DNA of 64,000 nt from CAVSJJ01 sp963728395 (lineage in GTDB: Bacteria; Actinomycetota; Actinomycetes; Actinomycetales; Dermatophilaceae), in NCBI GenBank assembly GCA_963728395.1, contig CAVSJJ010000007.1, forward strand, positions 90,427-154,426, read 5' to 3'. The notes beneath the pieces are model-generated. The model was not told the DNA's origin, ran no database searches, and saw only the letters and a program-made list of their open reading frames with translations. The position numbers and the translations under genes were made by a program. Shown here one piece after another: positions 51,605-60,117 of this stretch. Numbering within the stretch: the first letter of the stretch is position 1; each line of letters begins with the position of its first letter.

Positions 51605-52588
51605 TCAGCCGTCCAGGCCGGTCGCCGCGGCGACCCAGCGCCACATCCGCTCGCGCTCGGCCGCGCTCGGGCTCGTCCGCGGCAGCATCGCCGTCGGCCG
51701 CTGCCGGCGGTCGTGCCACAGGCCACCCCCGTCCGGGCGCGGGTCGGCGCCGAGGAGCCAGACAGTCGTGTCGGCACCGGCGTCGGCGTCCCGCAGGATC
51801 GGCCGGGTCAGCCGCTCGAACGCCGGCAGCGACTCGGTCACCCCCGGCGTGGCCGCCCACCCGGGGTGCATGGCGTAGGCCGCGATGCCGTCCGCGCCCC
51901 AGCGCCGGCCGAGGACGGGCAGCAGCTCGACCTGGGTCCGCTTGCTCCGGGCGTATGCCGTGGCACCGGAATACCGGCCCCGGCGGTATTCCGGGTCCTC
52001 CACCGGGAGGGCCTGGGTGTACATCCCGCCCGAGGTGACGAAGACGACCCGCGCGTCCTGGCCGGCGAGCGCCGGGCGCAGGAGGTCGGTCATCAGGACC
52101 GGGCCGAGGACGTGCAGCGCCATCGTCAGTTCGTGTCCCTGCGGTGACTCGGCCCGCTCGGGCGGCAGGGCGCCGGCGTTGTGGACGACACCCCCAAGGC
52201 GCACCTCGGCGCCGAGCAGGTCGCCGGCGAGCGCACGGACGCTGTCGAGGTCGGCGACGTCGCAGCGCCACACGGTCGACGGCGCGCGTAGCCCGGCCGC
52301 CGTGCGATGGCCCTTCTCCTCGTCCCGGACGACGAGGTGCACGTGGGCCCCGAGACGGCCGAGCCGGACGGCGGTCGCCGTGCCGAGTCCCGAGGAGGCC
52401 CCGGTGACCAGGACGTCCCGACCGGCGAGCGCGCCCGGCGCGGGGTCGGCCGGCCAAGCCGGGAGGCGGCGGCGCACGGCATACCCGATGGAGGAGAAGC
52501 CGGGGACGACGAGCCGGTCCAGGGCCCGGTCGGCGATCCCGCCGGCCGGGCCGAGCACCGCCTCGGGGCGCACGGAGAGTCGGGTCAT
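51605..52588 (-). CDS. Short-chain dehydrogenase/reductase (SDR), 327 aa
   Basis: A Rossmann fold with cofactor motif DVLVTGASSGLGTATAVRLG (near 58), NAG in GGVVHNAGALPPE, active Ser in VVFVTSGGMY and YxxxK in YARSKRTQVELL. An N-terminal extension of about 50 residues (RLSVRPEAVLGPAGGIADRALD) is not part of the SDR core. The pattern GTATAVRLGRLGAHVHLVVRDEEKG is typical of NADPH-using members. The substrate is unknown. Monocistronic, convergent with the uspA gene. Confidence 0.9.
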   Translation of the reverse strand: MTRLSVRPEAVLGPAGGIADRALDRLVVPGFSSIGYAVRRRLPAWPADPAPGALAGRDVLVTGASSGLGTATAVRLGRLGAHVHLVVRDEEKGHRTAAGLRAPSTVWRCDVADLDSVRALAGDLLGAEVRLGGVVHNAGALPPERAESPQGHELTMALHVLGPVLMTDLLRPALAGQDARVVFVTSGGMYTQALPVEDPEYRRGRYSGATAYARSKRTQVELLPVLGRRWGADGIAAYAMHPGWAATPGVTESLPAFERLTRPILRDADAGADTTVWLLGADPRPDGGGLWHDRRQRPTAMLPRTSPSAAERERMWRWVAAATGLDG

Positions 52589-52754
52589 GGCCTCACGCTA
52601 GACCGGCCGCCTGCGCGGCGGCCGCGACCCTCGACAGATCGATGTGCCCCGGGGTGCATCCGAACGGCCCCGGTCGAGCGAAGAAGGGGACGAGAACGCA
52701 CCCCGCGGACTCATCGCCAGCACCCGAGAACCAGGACAAGAGAAGGGGACACCG

Positions 52755-53408
52755 ATGCACCCACGACGACTGGCCTCGGCCGTCATCGGCCTCAGCCTCA
52801 CCGCCGCGCTCGTCGCGCCCGCCGCCTCGGCGAGCGCCTCGAGCCACTCGAAGCACTCCGGCACCGGAACGCGCAGCCTTGCGGCCGTCCTCACCGCCGA
52901 CGGCAACCGGTTCGACCGCAACTGGTCCGACTACGACATCGTCACCGAGGCGGTGCTGGCCGTGCTCGATGCGAAGCCGAGCAGCCCGGTCGGTGTCCTC
53001 GCCGACGGGTCGGTGCCACTGACCGCCTTCATCCCGAGCGACCAGGCCTTCCGCCGGCTCGTCCACGACCTCACCGGCACCTGGATGTATCGGGAGTCCG
53101 CCGTCTTCGACGCGGTGGCCGGCCTCGGCCTCGACACGGTGGAGCAGGTGCTGCTCTACCACGTCGTGCCCGGCGCGACGATCACGAGCCGGATGGCGGC
53201 GGCGTCCAACGGCGCGAAGCTGACGACCGCCCTCGGCCCGACGATCACCGTCCGGGTGTACGGCCGCTGGGTCCCGTTCATCAAGCTCGTCGACCAGGAC
53301 CGCAATGACGCCAACCCGTGGGTCAACCCCTTCGCGACGGACATCAACAAGGGCAATGTCCAGATCGCCCACGGCATCACCCGCGTCCTGCGGCCGGTGG
53401 ACCTCTGA
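52755..53408 (+). CDS. Secreted fasciclin (FAS1) domain protein, MPT70/MPT83-like context, 217 aa
   Basis: ATG 52755 after AGAAGGGGAC. Signal peptide MHPRRLASAVIGLSLTAALVAPAASASA, cleaved after ASA. The mature part is one FAS1 domain: YDIVTEAVLAVLDAK, LTAFIPSDQAFRRL, VEQVLLYHVVPGATITS, and the end FATDINKGNVQIAHGITRVLRPVDL. It lies 92 nt upstream of sigK. In Mycobacterium tuberculosis the FAS1 proteins MPT70 and MPT83 are the main SigK-controlled products, so this gene is a probable SigK target. It may act in adhesion or cell-surface function. Confidence 0.9.
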   Translation: MHPRRLASAVIGLSLTAALVAPAASASASSHSKHSGTGTRSLAAVLTADGNRFDRNWSDYDIVTEAVLAVLDAKPSSPVGVLADGSVPLTAFIPSDQAFRRLVHDLTGTWMYRESAVFDAVAGLGLDTVEQVLLYHVVPGATITSRMAAASNGAKLTTALGPTITVRVYGRWVPFIKLVDQDRNDANPWVNPFATDINKGNVQIAHGITRVLRPVDL

Positions 53409-53499
53409 GCAGCGGCGCCGACGTCCGTCGGGGAGGGGGGCCGCCGGAGCGGCGGCAACCCTCCCCGTCGGGGTGCCCCACGGTCGTGGGCTGGCTATC

Positions 53500-54066
53500 G
53501 TGACCGACGTGCAGGTCGAGCGGGACCAGACGTCGGAGGAGGAGCTCCTCCTCCGGCTGCGGTCGGGTGACCGGGAGGCGCTGGCGGAGGTCTTCCTCCG
53601 GTGGAGCACCCTCGTGCACACGATCGCCCTGCGCTCCCTCGGGGACCACCACGACGCCGAGGACGTCACCCAGCAGGTCTTCGTGTCCGCCTGGCGCAGC
53701 CGTGAGCGGCTCGAGGCCGGCGCCGGGTCGCTGCCTGGCTGGCTGGCGACGATCACCCGGCGACGCTGCGCCGACCTGCACGCGGCCCGGGCGCGGGACC
53801 GACGCAACGAGCGGGCCGTCGCGGGCATCCACGCTCGCGGCTCCGGCCCCCCGGAGAGCGACCAGGTGACCGACCGGGTCCTCATCGCCCAGGAGCTGAG
53901 CGAGCTGGGCGACCCGCGGGCCACGGTGATCCGGATGGCGGTCATCGAGGGCCGCACCCACGAGGACGTGGCCGCCCAGCTCGACATGCCGCTGGGCACG
54001 GTCAAGAGCCACGTCCGCCGCGGCCTGCTGCACCTACGACGTCGCCTCGAGGAGGTGAACCCGTGA
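53500..54066 (+). CDS. sigK: ECF-type RNA polymerase sigma factor, SigK-like, 188 aa
   Basis: Start GTG 53500; a GTG at 53509 preceded by TATCGT may give a leaderless message. Region 2: EELLLRLRSGDREALAEVFLRWSTLVHTIALRSLGDHHDAEDVTQQVFVSAWRSRERL. Region 4: DPRATVIRMAVIEGRTHEDVAAQLDMPLGTVKSHVRRGLLHLRRRLEE, with the promoter-recognition HTH. It overlaps the anti-sigma gene (GTGA). Order fasciclin-sigK-rskA and nearby ufaA1-type, DUF1365 and FAD genes parallel the M. tuberculosis sigK locus, so the SigK name is a reasonable inference. Confidence 0.85.
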   Translation: MTDVQVERDQTSEEELLLRLRSGDREALAEVFLRWSTLVHTIALRSLGDHHDAEDVTQQVFVSAWRSRERLEAGAGSLPGWLATITRRRCADLHAARARDRRNERAVAGIHARGSGPPESDQVTDRVLIAQELSELGDPRATVIRMAVIEGRTHEDVAAQLDMPLGTVKSHVRRGLLHLRRRLEEVNP

Positions 54067-54836
54067 GCCACATCGACGACGACCTGCTCGTCGACCTCGC
54101 CCTCGGCGAGCCCGCCGACGGCGCGCCCACCACGCACCTGCGGGACTGCCCCGTATGCCGCGAGCGGCTCGACTCGCTTCGCCGCACCGTCGCGGCCACG
54201 AGGTCCTCGGCCGACGTCGAGCTCACCGCGCCGCCCGCCTCGGTGTGGGCGGGGATCGAGGCCGAGCTCGATCGGTCGGTGTCCGAGCCGCCCGTCGCCG
54301 GGGACATCCCGGACCGCGCCATCGAGACGACCGGGGCCGCGGTACCCGCCCCGACCCCGATCGGGATCGCGCGGCCGGCGCGCCGCGCCCGGCCGGCCAC
54401 CGGGTGGCTGGCGGCCGCGGCCGTCGCCGGCATCCTCGTCGGATCGGGCGTGACCGCGCTCGTCACCGGCGGCGCCGAGCGCCCGGGGCCCACCCCGACC
54501 GTCGCGACCGTGGCCGCGGCCCAGCTCGACACCCTCGACACCGGACGCGACCTCGGCACGGCCCAGGTCGTGCGCTCCTCCTCGGCGGTCTCCCTCTCGG
54601 TGAGCACCCACGGCCTCGCCCCTGCCGGCGGCTACCTCGAGGTGTGGCTGATCAACGAGGACGGCAAGCGGATGGTCTCGGTCGGCGTCCTGCCCGGCAG
54701 CGGGACCCGGGTCTTCCCCATCTCCCAGGCCCTCATCGACCGCGGCTACACGATCGTCGACATCTCCCGGGAGGCCTACGACGACAACCCGACCCACTCG
54801 GGCGACAGCCTCGTCCGGGGCACCCTCCACGCGTGA
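54063..54836 (+). CDS. rskA: Anti-sigma factor, RskA-like, 257 aa
   Basis: Starts GTG 54063 within the sigK stop. N-terminal zinc-finger-like anti-sigma motif HLRDCPVCRERLDSLRR, a linker, one membrane helix (GWLAAAAVAGILVGSGVTALVTGG, about 118-140) and an extracytoplasmic domain with YLEVWLINEDGKRMVSVGVLPGSGTRVFPISQALID, typical of RskA/RslA C-termini. Membrane-bound RskA holds SigK inactive until it is cleaved. The 3' end is 7 bp from the convergent photolyase gene. Confidence 0.87.
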   Translation: MSHIDDDLLVDLALGEPADGAPTTHLRDCPVCRERLDSLRRTVAATRSSADVELTAPPASVWAGIEAELDRSVSEPPVAGDIPDRAIETTGAAVPAPTPIGIARPARRARPATGWLAAAAVAGILVGSGVTALVTGGAERPGPTPTVATVAAAQLDTLDTGRDLGTAQVVRSSSAVSLSVSTHGLAPAGGYLEVWLINEDGKRMVSVGVLPGSGTRVFPISQALIDRGYTIVDISREAYDDNPTHSGDSLVRGTLHA

Positions 54837-54843
54837 GGGACGC

Positions 54844-56211
54844 TCAACCGCGGGCGGCCCGGTAGCGGCCCAGCGCGTCGTCCCGCTCCGCGGCGTGGTC
54901 GACGATCCGCTCCGGGTAGCCCGCGGCATACCCGTCCTGCTCGTCCCACGGCTCGTGGGCGGCGGCGCCGGGCAGGTGGGCGAGCTCGGGGACCCACTGC
55001 CGGACGTACGCGCCGTCGGGGTCGAACCTCCGGCCCTGGAGCACCGGGTTGAAGACGCGGAAGTACGGTGCGGCGTCGGTCCCGGTTCCGGCGACCCACT
55101 GCCAGCCGTGGTTGTTCGACGCGAGGTCGCCGTCGACGAGGTGCTCGAGGAAGTGCCGGGCACCGACCGGCCACCACACGTGGAGGTCCTTGGTGAGGAA
55201 GCTGGCGGTGATCATCCGCAGCCGGTTGTGCATCCAGCCGGTCGCGAGCAGCTGGCGCATCCCCGCGTCGACGATGGGGTACCCCGTCCGGCCGCCCTTC
55301 CACGCCTCGATGGCGTCCTCCGGGGCGTCGTAGCGCAGGCCGGAGAGCTCCTCACGCAGGTCGGACCACGCGCTGGCCGGGTTGTGCCACAGCACGTCCG
55401 CGTAGAACTCGCGCCAGGCGAGCTCGGTCTCGAACGTGTGGGCGCCCTTGCTGCGCAACGGCGCGAGGTCGGCGAGCATCGTGCGCGGATGGATGACCCC
55501 GAGCTTGAGATAGGGGGACATCTGCGAGGTCCCGTCCCGGTCGGGCCGGTCCCGGTCGTCGGCGTATGCCGCGACCGCGTCGTCGACGAAGCCTCGCCAC
55601 CGGCGCAGCGCGGCGTCCTCGCCGGGGGGCGGCAGGTCCGGCAGCCCGTCCCGGCCCAGGGCCGTCTCGAGCATCGACCACGCCTCGGGGTGGCTCTCGG
55701 CCTCGACGAGGCGCAGGCCGCGCGGGGCGAGAGCCGGGCCCGGCCACCCGTGGCCCCGCCAGGCCGTGGCGAAGGGCGTGAACACCCGGTAGGGGCCGCC
55801 GGACCCGTTGCGGACGACGCCCGGGCCCACGGCATACGGTGTCCCCGTCTCGACCCAGTCGATGTCCCGCTCCCGCAGGGTGAGGGCAACGGCCTCGTCC
55901 CGGCGGCGACCCGTCGGTGTCGTCTCGCGGGAGACATGGACCGAGGTCGCCCCGACCTCGTCCGCGAGCCGGGGGATCACCTCCCGCGGGTCCCCGCGCC
56001 GCAGGACGAGCCGACCGTCGTACGCGGCATCGAGCGCCCGCAGGTTCGCGGCGAGCCAGGCGCGCCGGACCGCTCCCCCGCCGTGCCACAGCGCCGGGTC
56101 GAGGACGAAGGCGACGACGACGCCCGCGTCACCCCCGGCCGCGGCGGCGGCGCCGAGGGCCGGCAGGTCCCGGCGGCGCAGGTCGCGCCGCAGCCAGAGG
56201 AGGGCGCTCAC
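54844..56211 (-). CDS. phr: Deoxyribodipyrimidine photolyase, 455 aa
   Basis: GTG 56211, 4 nt after the SRPBCC stop. An N-terminal antenna-binding Rossmann domain (ALLWLRRDLRRRDLPALGAAAAAGGDAGVVVAFVLDPALW) and a C-terminal FAD-binding helical domain with TSQMSPYLKLGVIHPRTM, LAWREFYADVLWHNP, AWKGGRTGYPIVDAGMRQLLATGWMHNRLRMITASFLTKDLHVWW and DGDLASNNHGWQWVAGTGTDAAPYFRVFNPVLQ, all the FAD and lesion-contact motifs of class I CPD photolyases. It reverses UV-induced cyclobutane dimers using blue light. Last gene of the light-regulator-adjacent operon. Confidence 0.95.
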   Translation of the reverse strand: MSALLWLRRDLRRRDLPALGAAAAAGGDAGVVVAFVLDPALWHGGGAVRRAWLAANLRALDAAYDGRLVLRRGDPREVIPRLADEVGATSVHVSRETTPTGRRRDEAVALTLRERDIDWVETGTPYAVGPGVVRNGSGGPYRVFTPFATAWRGHGWPGPALAPRGLRLVEAESHPEAWSMLETALGRDGLPDLPPPGEDAALRRWRGFVDDAVAAYADDRDRPDRDGTSQMSPYLKLGVIHPRTMLADLAPLRSKGAHTFETELAWREFYADVLWHNPASAWSDLREELSGLRYDAPEDAIEAWKGGRTGYPIVDAGMRQLLATGWMHNRLRMITASFLTKDLHVWWPVGARHFLEHLVDGDLASNNHGWQWVAGTGTDAAPYFRVFNPVLQGRRFDPDGAYVRQWVPELAHLPGAAAHEPWDEQDGYAAGYPERIVDHAAERDDALGRYRAARG

Positions 56212-56215
56212 CCCC

Positions 56216-56650
56216 TCAGTCCCGCAGGCCGGCCAGGGCGGTACTCAGCGACTCGGCGGTCTTGTCTCCCAGGCGGTTGAGCAGGGGAGTCATGAGCGGC
56301 CCGAGGAAGCGGGCGGCCCCGGTGAAGGTGAACTCCGCCGTGTAGTCGACCTCGCTGCCGGCGTCGGTCTTGGTCACCGTGATCGTGTCGCGGCTCGTCG
56401 TCGTGTCGTTGCGCCCGACGATGACGAAGCGCGGCTGGTCGACCTCCTCGACCGTGTAGTCGAGCTCGACCTTGCGACCGGCGAACTCGGAGACGTTCCG
56501 GTAGACCGTCCCCGGACCGCCGTCGCCGGAGACGAGCTCGCACGAGACGGTGCCGGAGTCCCACTCGGTCGCGTTGCGGAAGTCGGCGAGGTACGGGAAG
56601 ACCTTGTCGGGGGCTGTGGTGGTCCGGACGGTGCGTCGAAGAGTGGTCAC
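56216..56650 (-). CDS. SRPBCC-family (START-like) protein, 144 aa
   Basis: GTG 56650. A helix-grip fold: MTTLRRTVRTTTAPDKVFPYLADFRNATEWDSGTVSCELVSGDGGPGTVYRNVSEFAGRKVELDYTVEEVDQPRFVIVGR, ending in RFLGPLMTPLLNRLGDKTAESLSTALAGL. Such proteins bind hydrophobic ligands such as lipids or polyketides. Its place between the cyclopropane synthase-like and photolyase genes suggests lipid handling. Length is typical. Confidence 0.85.
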   Translation of the reverse strand: MTTLRRTVRTTTAPDKVFPYLADFRNATEWDSGTVSCELVSGDGGPGTVYRNVSEFAGRKVELDYTVEEVDQPRFVIVGRNDTTTSRDTITVTKTDAGSEVDYTAEFTFTGAARFLGPLMTPLLNRLGDKTAESLSTALAGLRD

Positions 56651-56690
56651 GACTTCTCCTGGGGTGTGTCGTCGGGGTCGGTGCGGCGGG

Positions 56691-57962
56691 TCAGGCCGGC
56701 GAGGGCGAGGCCGGACGCGGCATACCGTGCTTGGTCATGGTGAGCTGGGCGACGTCGAGGTAGCCGGTGGCGAACCCGGCCTCGCAGTAGGCGAGGTAGA
56801 ACTCCCACATGCGGCGGAAGGTCTCGTCGAACCCGTGGCGGGAGATGGTGGGCCAGTTGGACGTGAAGCGCTCCCGCCACCGGCGCAGCGTCTCGGCGTA
56901 GTCGGTGCCGAAGGAGTGGACGGTGTCCACCCGCAGGCCGGTGTGCCGCTCGGTCACCTCGTCGATCGCGGTGAGCGAGGGGATGATCCCGCCGGGGAAG
57001 ATGTACTTCTGGATCCACCCGTAGGACCGGCGCGTCGCGAGGAAGCGGCGGTGGTCCATGAGGATCGCCTGGATCGCCACCGTCCCGCCTTCGGCGACGA
57101 GGCGGTCGAGGGTCGAGAAGTAGGTCGGCCAGAACTCCTCGCCGACCGCCTCGATCATCTCGACGGACACGATCGCGTCGAACCTCCCTTGCGTCTCGCG
57201 GTAGTCCTGGAGCCGGACCTCGACCCGGTCGCCGAGGCCGGCCCCGTCGATCCGGCGACGGGCCAGCGCGGCCTGCTCGCCGGAGAGGGTGATCGAGGTG
57301 ACCCGCGCCCCCCGCCCGGCGGCTCGCAGCGCGAGCTCACCCCAGCCGGTGCCGATCTCGAGCAGCCGGGTGCCCTCGCCGACCCGGGCGGCGTCGAGGA
57401 TGGCGTCGATCTTGCGGTGCTGGGCCTCGGCGAGCCCCTGCTCCGCGAGGGGCCGCGCCCGGTCGAACAGCGCCGAGCTGTAGGTCATCGTCTCGTCGAG
57501 GAACCCCGCGAAGAGGTCGTTGCTGAGGTCGTAGTGCGCCTCGATGTTGGCCCTGGAGCCGGTGAGGGTGTTGCGCTGCTGGGCGGGCAGCCGCTGGTCG
57601 ACGAAGGCCCGCATCGTCTGGAGCGGCTTGGGCACGAGCCGGCCGACCCGGGCGGCGAACGGCATGAGGAGCTCGGCGAGGTCGGTCCCGGGCGCGGCGC
57701 GCCAGTCACCGGCCATGTAGCCCTCGCCGAGGCCGATCTTCGGGTGGCTCTCGAGCCGGCGGAAGAGGGCGCGAGGGCGCACGACGTCGAGGACGGGAGC
57801 GTCCGTGCCGCCGCCGCCGACGACCGTGCCGTCGGGGTAGCGAAGGTGCACGGGCAGACCGGAGACGGCCTGGTGGACGATGGCCCGCGCGACGGCACCC
57901 TGGGTCAGGTGGGCGCGCAGGCGGGGCATCTCGAAGCGGTTGCTCAGCGTGGTGGCGGTCAT
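56691..57962 (-). CDS. Cyclopropane-fatty-acyl-phospholipid synthase family protein (UfaA1-like), 423 aa
   Basis: ATG 57962 overlaps the DUF1365 stop. SAM-binding motif LLEIGTGWGELALRAAGRG near 210, then VTSITLSGEQAALARRRI and FDAIVSVEMIEAVGEEFWPTYF, the CFA synthase pattern, and a C-terminal GGIIPSLTAIDEVTERHTGLRVDTVHSFGTDYAETLRRWRE with FYLAYCEAGFATGYLDVAQLTMTKHG. The enzyme methylates unsaturated acyl chains in membrane lipids. The M. tuberculosis homologue UfaA1 makes 10-methyl (tuberculostearic) acids; in Rhodobacter a related gene takes part in furan-fatty-acid formation under singlet oxygen. Confidence 0.88.
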   Translation of the reverse strand: MTATTLSNRFEMPRLRAHLTQGAVARAIVHQAVSGLPVHLRYPDGTVVGGGGTDAPVLDVVRPRALFRRLESHPKIGLGEGYMAGDWRAAPGTDLAELLMPFAARVGRLVPKPLQTMRAFVDQRLPAQQRNTLTGSRANIEAHYDLSNDLFAGFLDETMTYSSALFDRARPLAEQGLAEAQHRKIDAILDAARVGEGTRLLEIGTGWGELALRAAGRGARVTSITLSGEQAALARRRIDGAGLGDRVEVRLQDYRETQGRFDAIVSVEMIEAVGEEFWPTYFSTLDRLVAEGGTVAIQAILMDHRRFLATRRSYGWIQKYIFPGGIIPSLTAIDEVTERHTGLRVDTVHSFGTDYAETLRRWRERFTSNWPTISRHGFDETFRRMWEFYLAYCEAGFATGYLDVAQLTMTKHGMPRPASPSPA

Positions 57963-58714
57963 CGAACGGGCTCCACATGATCTCGGGGTCGGGGGTGGAC
58001 CGGGAGGCGACGCAGCCAGAGCCAGATGCCGTGGACCCGGATGAGTGCGGTGACCCGCTGCGTCATGAGCGGATGGGTTGCTGCGGTCCGGACCACGGCT
58101 CCGGTCGTGGCCGGGACGCACCGGCCGGCGACGCTCGCCGTGATGAGGGGTTCGCCGCCGCGGGTCAGCCGGATTGCCACCGAGGCCCGGTCCGGGCGCA
58201 GGTGGATCCGGATGTCGTAGTCGCCGGAGATGTCGTTGAACGGCGAGACGTAGAAGGCCTTCGCGACCTCGTCGCGCCCCTTGGCGTCGGGACGAAGGAC
58301 GTAGGAGTGCCGGCCGCCGTACGTGTTGTGCACCTCGACGACGACGGCGAGCAGCCCGCCGTCGGCGGCGAAGCACCAGAAGGCACTCATCGGGTTGAAG
58401 ACGTGGCCGAGGACCCGGGCCTGGGCGAGCACGACGATCCGGCCGAGGTCGACGGTGTCGATCCCGTCCTCCTCGAGCAGGGCGGCGATCTCGCCCCTCA
58501 ACCCGGTCCAGTCCGAGCGCCCGGACAGGTGGTCCACCCCGCGGAACCCGGCGAGCCAGCGCAGCCCCCGCGGGAGGCGCGGCGGCTCGTCGAGATCGAC
58601 GAGCCATGCGTAGTGCCGGTGGGTGAACGCGTGCCGGATCGGGGTATGCCGCGCGTGGTGCACCGACCCGACCGCGAGGGCGGGCAGGACGGGCAGGTCT
58701 GCGGTCGTCGTCAT
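57959..58714 (-). CDS. DUF1365-family protein, 251 aa
   Basis: ATG 58714. AVGSVHHARHTPIRHAFTHRHYAWLVDLDEPPRLPRGL, WTGLRGEIAALLEEDGI, ARVLGHVFNPMSAFWCFAADGGLLAVVVEVHNTYGGRHSYVL, KAFYVSPFNDISGDYDIRIHLRPD. All are standard DUF1365 landmarks. It is always found beside a FAD amine-oxidase-like protein and a cyclopropane synthase-like protein, as here and at Rv0447c-Rv0449c. Function unknown; a role in lipid modification is assumed. Overlaps the next gene by 4 nt (ATGA). Confidence 0.9.
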   Translation of the reverse strand: MTTTADLPVLPALAVGSVHHARHTPIRHAFTHRHYAWLVDLDEPPRLPRGLRWLAGFRGVDHLSGRSDWTGLRGEIAALLEEDGIDTVDLGRIVVLAQARVLGHVFNPMSAFWCFAADGGLLAVVVEVHNTYGGRHSYVLRPDAKGRDEVAKAFYVSPFNDISGDYDIRIHLRPDRASVAIRLTRGGEPLITASVAGRCVPATTGAVVRTAATHPLMTQRVTALIRVHGIWLWLRRLPVHPRPRDHVEPVR

Positions 58715-58733
58715 CGTCGGCTCCCCCGCGACC

Positions 58734-60041
58734 TCACCACGTGACCCCGAGGGCGCGGGCCGCCTCCACCCCGGCGCGGCAGCCGTCCTCGTGGAAGCCC
58801 CAGCCGTGGTAGGCCCCGGCGAAGGCGACCCGCCCGGAGTTGAGCTCGGGCAGGCGTCGCTGGGCGTTGACGGCGGGTAGGTCGTGGATCGGGTGGGCGT
58901 AGTCCATGACGGCGAGAACGGTGCTCTCGTCGAGCAGATGCCTGCCGTTGAGGGTGACCAGCAGCGGATGCTCCTCGGGCAGCCCCTGCAGCCGGTTCAT
59001 CCAGTACGTCACGATGGGGCCGGGCCCGCCGCCGCGCCCGGCGAACCCCTCCGGCAGGAGGTAGTTCCACGAGGCGCGGGCGTGCCGAGCCCGAGGCAGC
59101 AGGCGCGTGTCCTGGTGCAGGACGGTCTCGTTGCGGGAGTAGCGGAAGGCCCCGAGGACCTCCTTCTCGAGCGGCGTCGCGTCCTCGAGGAGGTGCAGCG
59201 CCTCGTCCGCGTGCGTCGCGACGACGGCCCGGTCGTAGCGCGCGGTGGCGCCGGTCGCGTCGGTGACGGCGACGCCGTCGTCGGTGCGGGACAGGCTCGT
59301 CACCCCCGCGCTGAGCCGGACCGCCTGGAGCCGGCGGGAGATCGCATCGACATACGTCGCCGAGCCGCCGACGACCGTCATCCACTGGGGCGAGTCACCG
59401 ACGGTGAGCATCCCGTGGTTGGCGAGGAACCGGAAGAGGTAGCGCGCCGGGTAGTCGAGGGCGTCACCCGGCCCGCTGGACCACACGCAGGAGACGAGGG
59501 GCACGGCATACAGCTCGGCGAAGGAGGCGGGGTAGTCACCGGCGGCGATGACCTCGCCGTACGTCGTCTGGTCGGTGTCGTCGGTCTCGTCGAGGAAGGC
59601 CCGCGCGGCCGCGTGGAAGCGACGCACGGCGAGGAGCATCGACACGTAGTCGCGCCGGGCGAGCTGGGTCGGCCGGGCGAGGAAGCCCAGGAGGCCGCGG
59701 CCGCCGGCATACTCCAGGCCGGTGCGCTCGGCTCGGATGCTCATGCTCATCTCGGTGGGACGGGTCGCGATGCCGAGCTCGCCGAATAGCCGCCGCAGGA
59801 GGGGGTAGGTGCGGTCGTTGTGGACGATGAAGCCGGTGTCCACCCGGATCTCGTCACCGCGACCGAGGGGGATCGTGTGGGTGTGGGCATGGCCCCCGAG
59901 CCGGTCCTGCGCCTCGTACAGCGTGACGTGATGCCGGCGGGCGAGCAGGTAGGCCGCGGTGAGACCGGCGACGCCCGATCCGACGACCGCGACGCGCGAG
60001 GGCTCCCGGAGGGGCGGCGGAGGAGTCGCGGGTACGGCCAT
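58734..60041 (-). CDS. FAD-dependent amine-oxidase-like NAD(P)-binding protein, 435 aa
   Basis: ATG 60041 lies 7 nt after a TACCGT -10 box, giving a leaderless message; longer in-frame starts lie in the promoter. N-terminal FAD motif SRVAVVGSGVAGLTAAYLLARRHHVTLYEAQDRLGGHAHTH, TGFIVHNDRTYPLL, then WNYLLPEGFAGRGGGPGPIVTYWMNRLQGLPEEHPL and VAFAGAYHGWGFHEDGCRAGVEAARAL, matching Rv0449c-like proteins. Substrates are unknown; it probably oxidises unsaturated lipids with DUF1365 and the CFA-like partner. First gene of a five-gene operon to 54844. Confidence 0.9.
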   Translation of the reverse strand: MAVPATPPPPLREPSRVAVVGSGVAGLTAAYLLARRHHVTLYEAQDRLGGHAHTHTIPLGRGDEIRVDTGFIVHNDRTYPLLRRLFGELGIATRPTEMSMSIRAERTGLEYAGGRGLLGFLARPTQLARRDYVSMLLAVRRFHAAARAFLDETDDTDQTTYGEVIAAGDYPASFAELYAVPLVSCVWSSGPGDALDYPARYLFRFLANHGMLTVGDSPQWMTVVGGSATYVDAISRRLQAVRLSAGVTSLSRTDDGVAVTDATGATARYDRAVVATHADEALHLLEDATPLEKEVLGAFRYSRNETVLHQDTRLLPRARHARASWNYLLPEGFAGRGGGPGPIVTYWMNRLQGLPEEHPLLVTLNGRHLLDESTVLAVMDYAHPIHDLPAVNAQRRLPELNSGRVAFAGAYHGWGFHEDGCRAGVEAARALGVTW

Positions 60042-60048
60042 GGGAACG

Positions 60049-60110
60049 ACGGTAGGCGGCCGTTCATTCTTTGTCAAAGGTTTGTCTAAACTTTCGGGAG
60101 CGTCTAACGT
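60049..60110. promoter_or_regulatory. Back-to-back leaderless promoters with 11-bp direct repeats (LitR/CarH-type operator)
   Basis: Minus strand: TTGACA (60077-60072), 17-bp spacer, TACCGT (60054-60049), then 7 nt to the ATG at 60041. Plus strand: TTGTCT (60082-60087), 17-bp spacer, TAACGT (60105-60110), then 7 nt to the ATG at 60118. TTTGTC recurs exactly 11 bp apart at 60070 and 60081, with a weaker TTTCGG at 60092. CarH-type regulators bind 11-bp direct repeats that cover a -35, so repression here would close both promoters in the dark. Confidence 0.65.
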
Positions 60111-60117
60111 GGCGGAC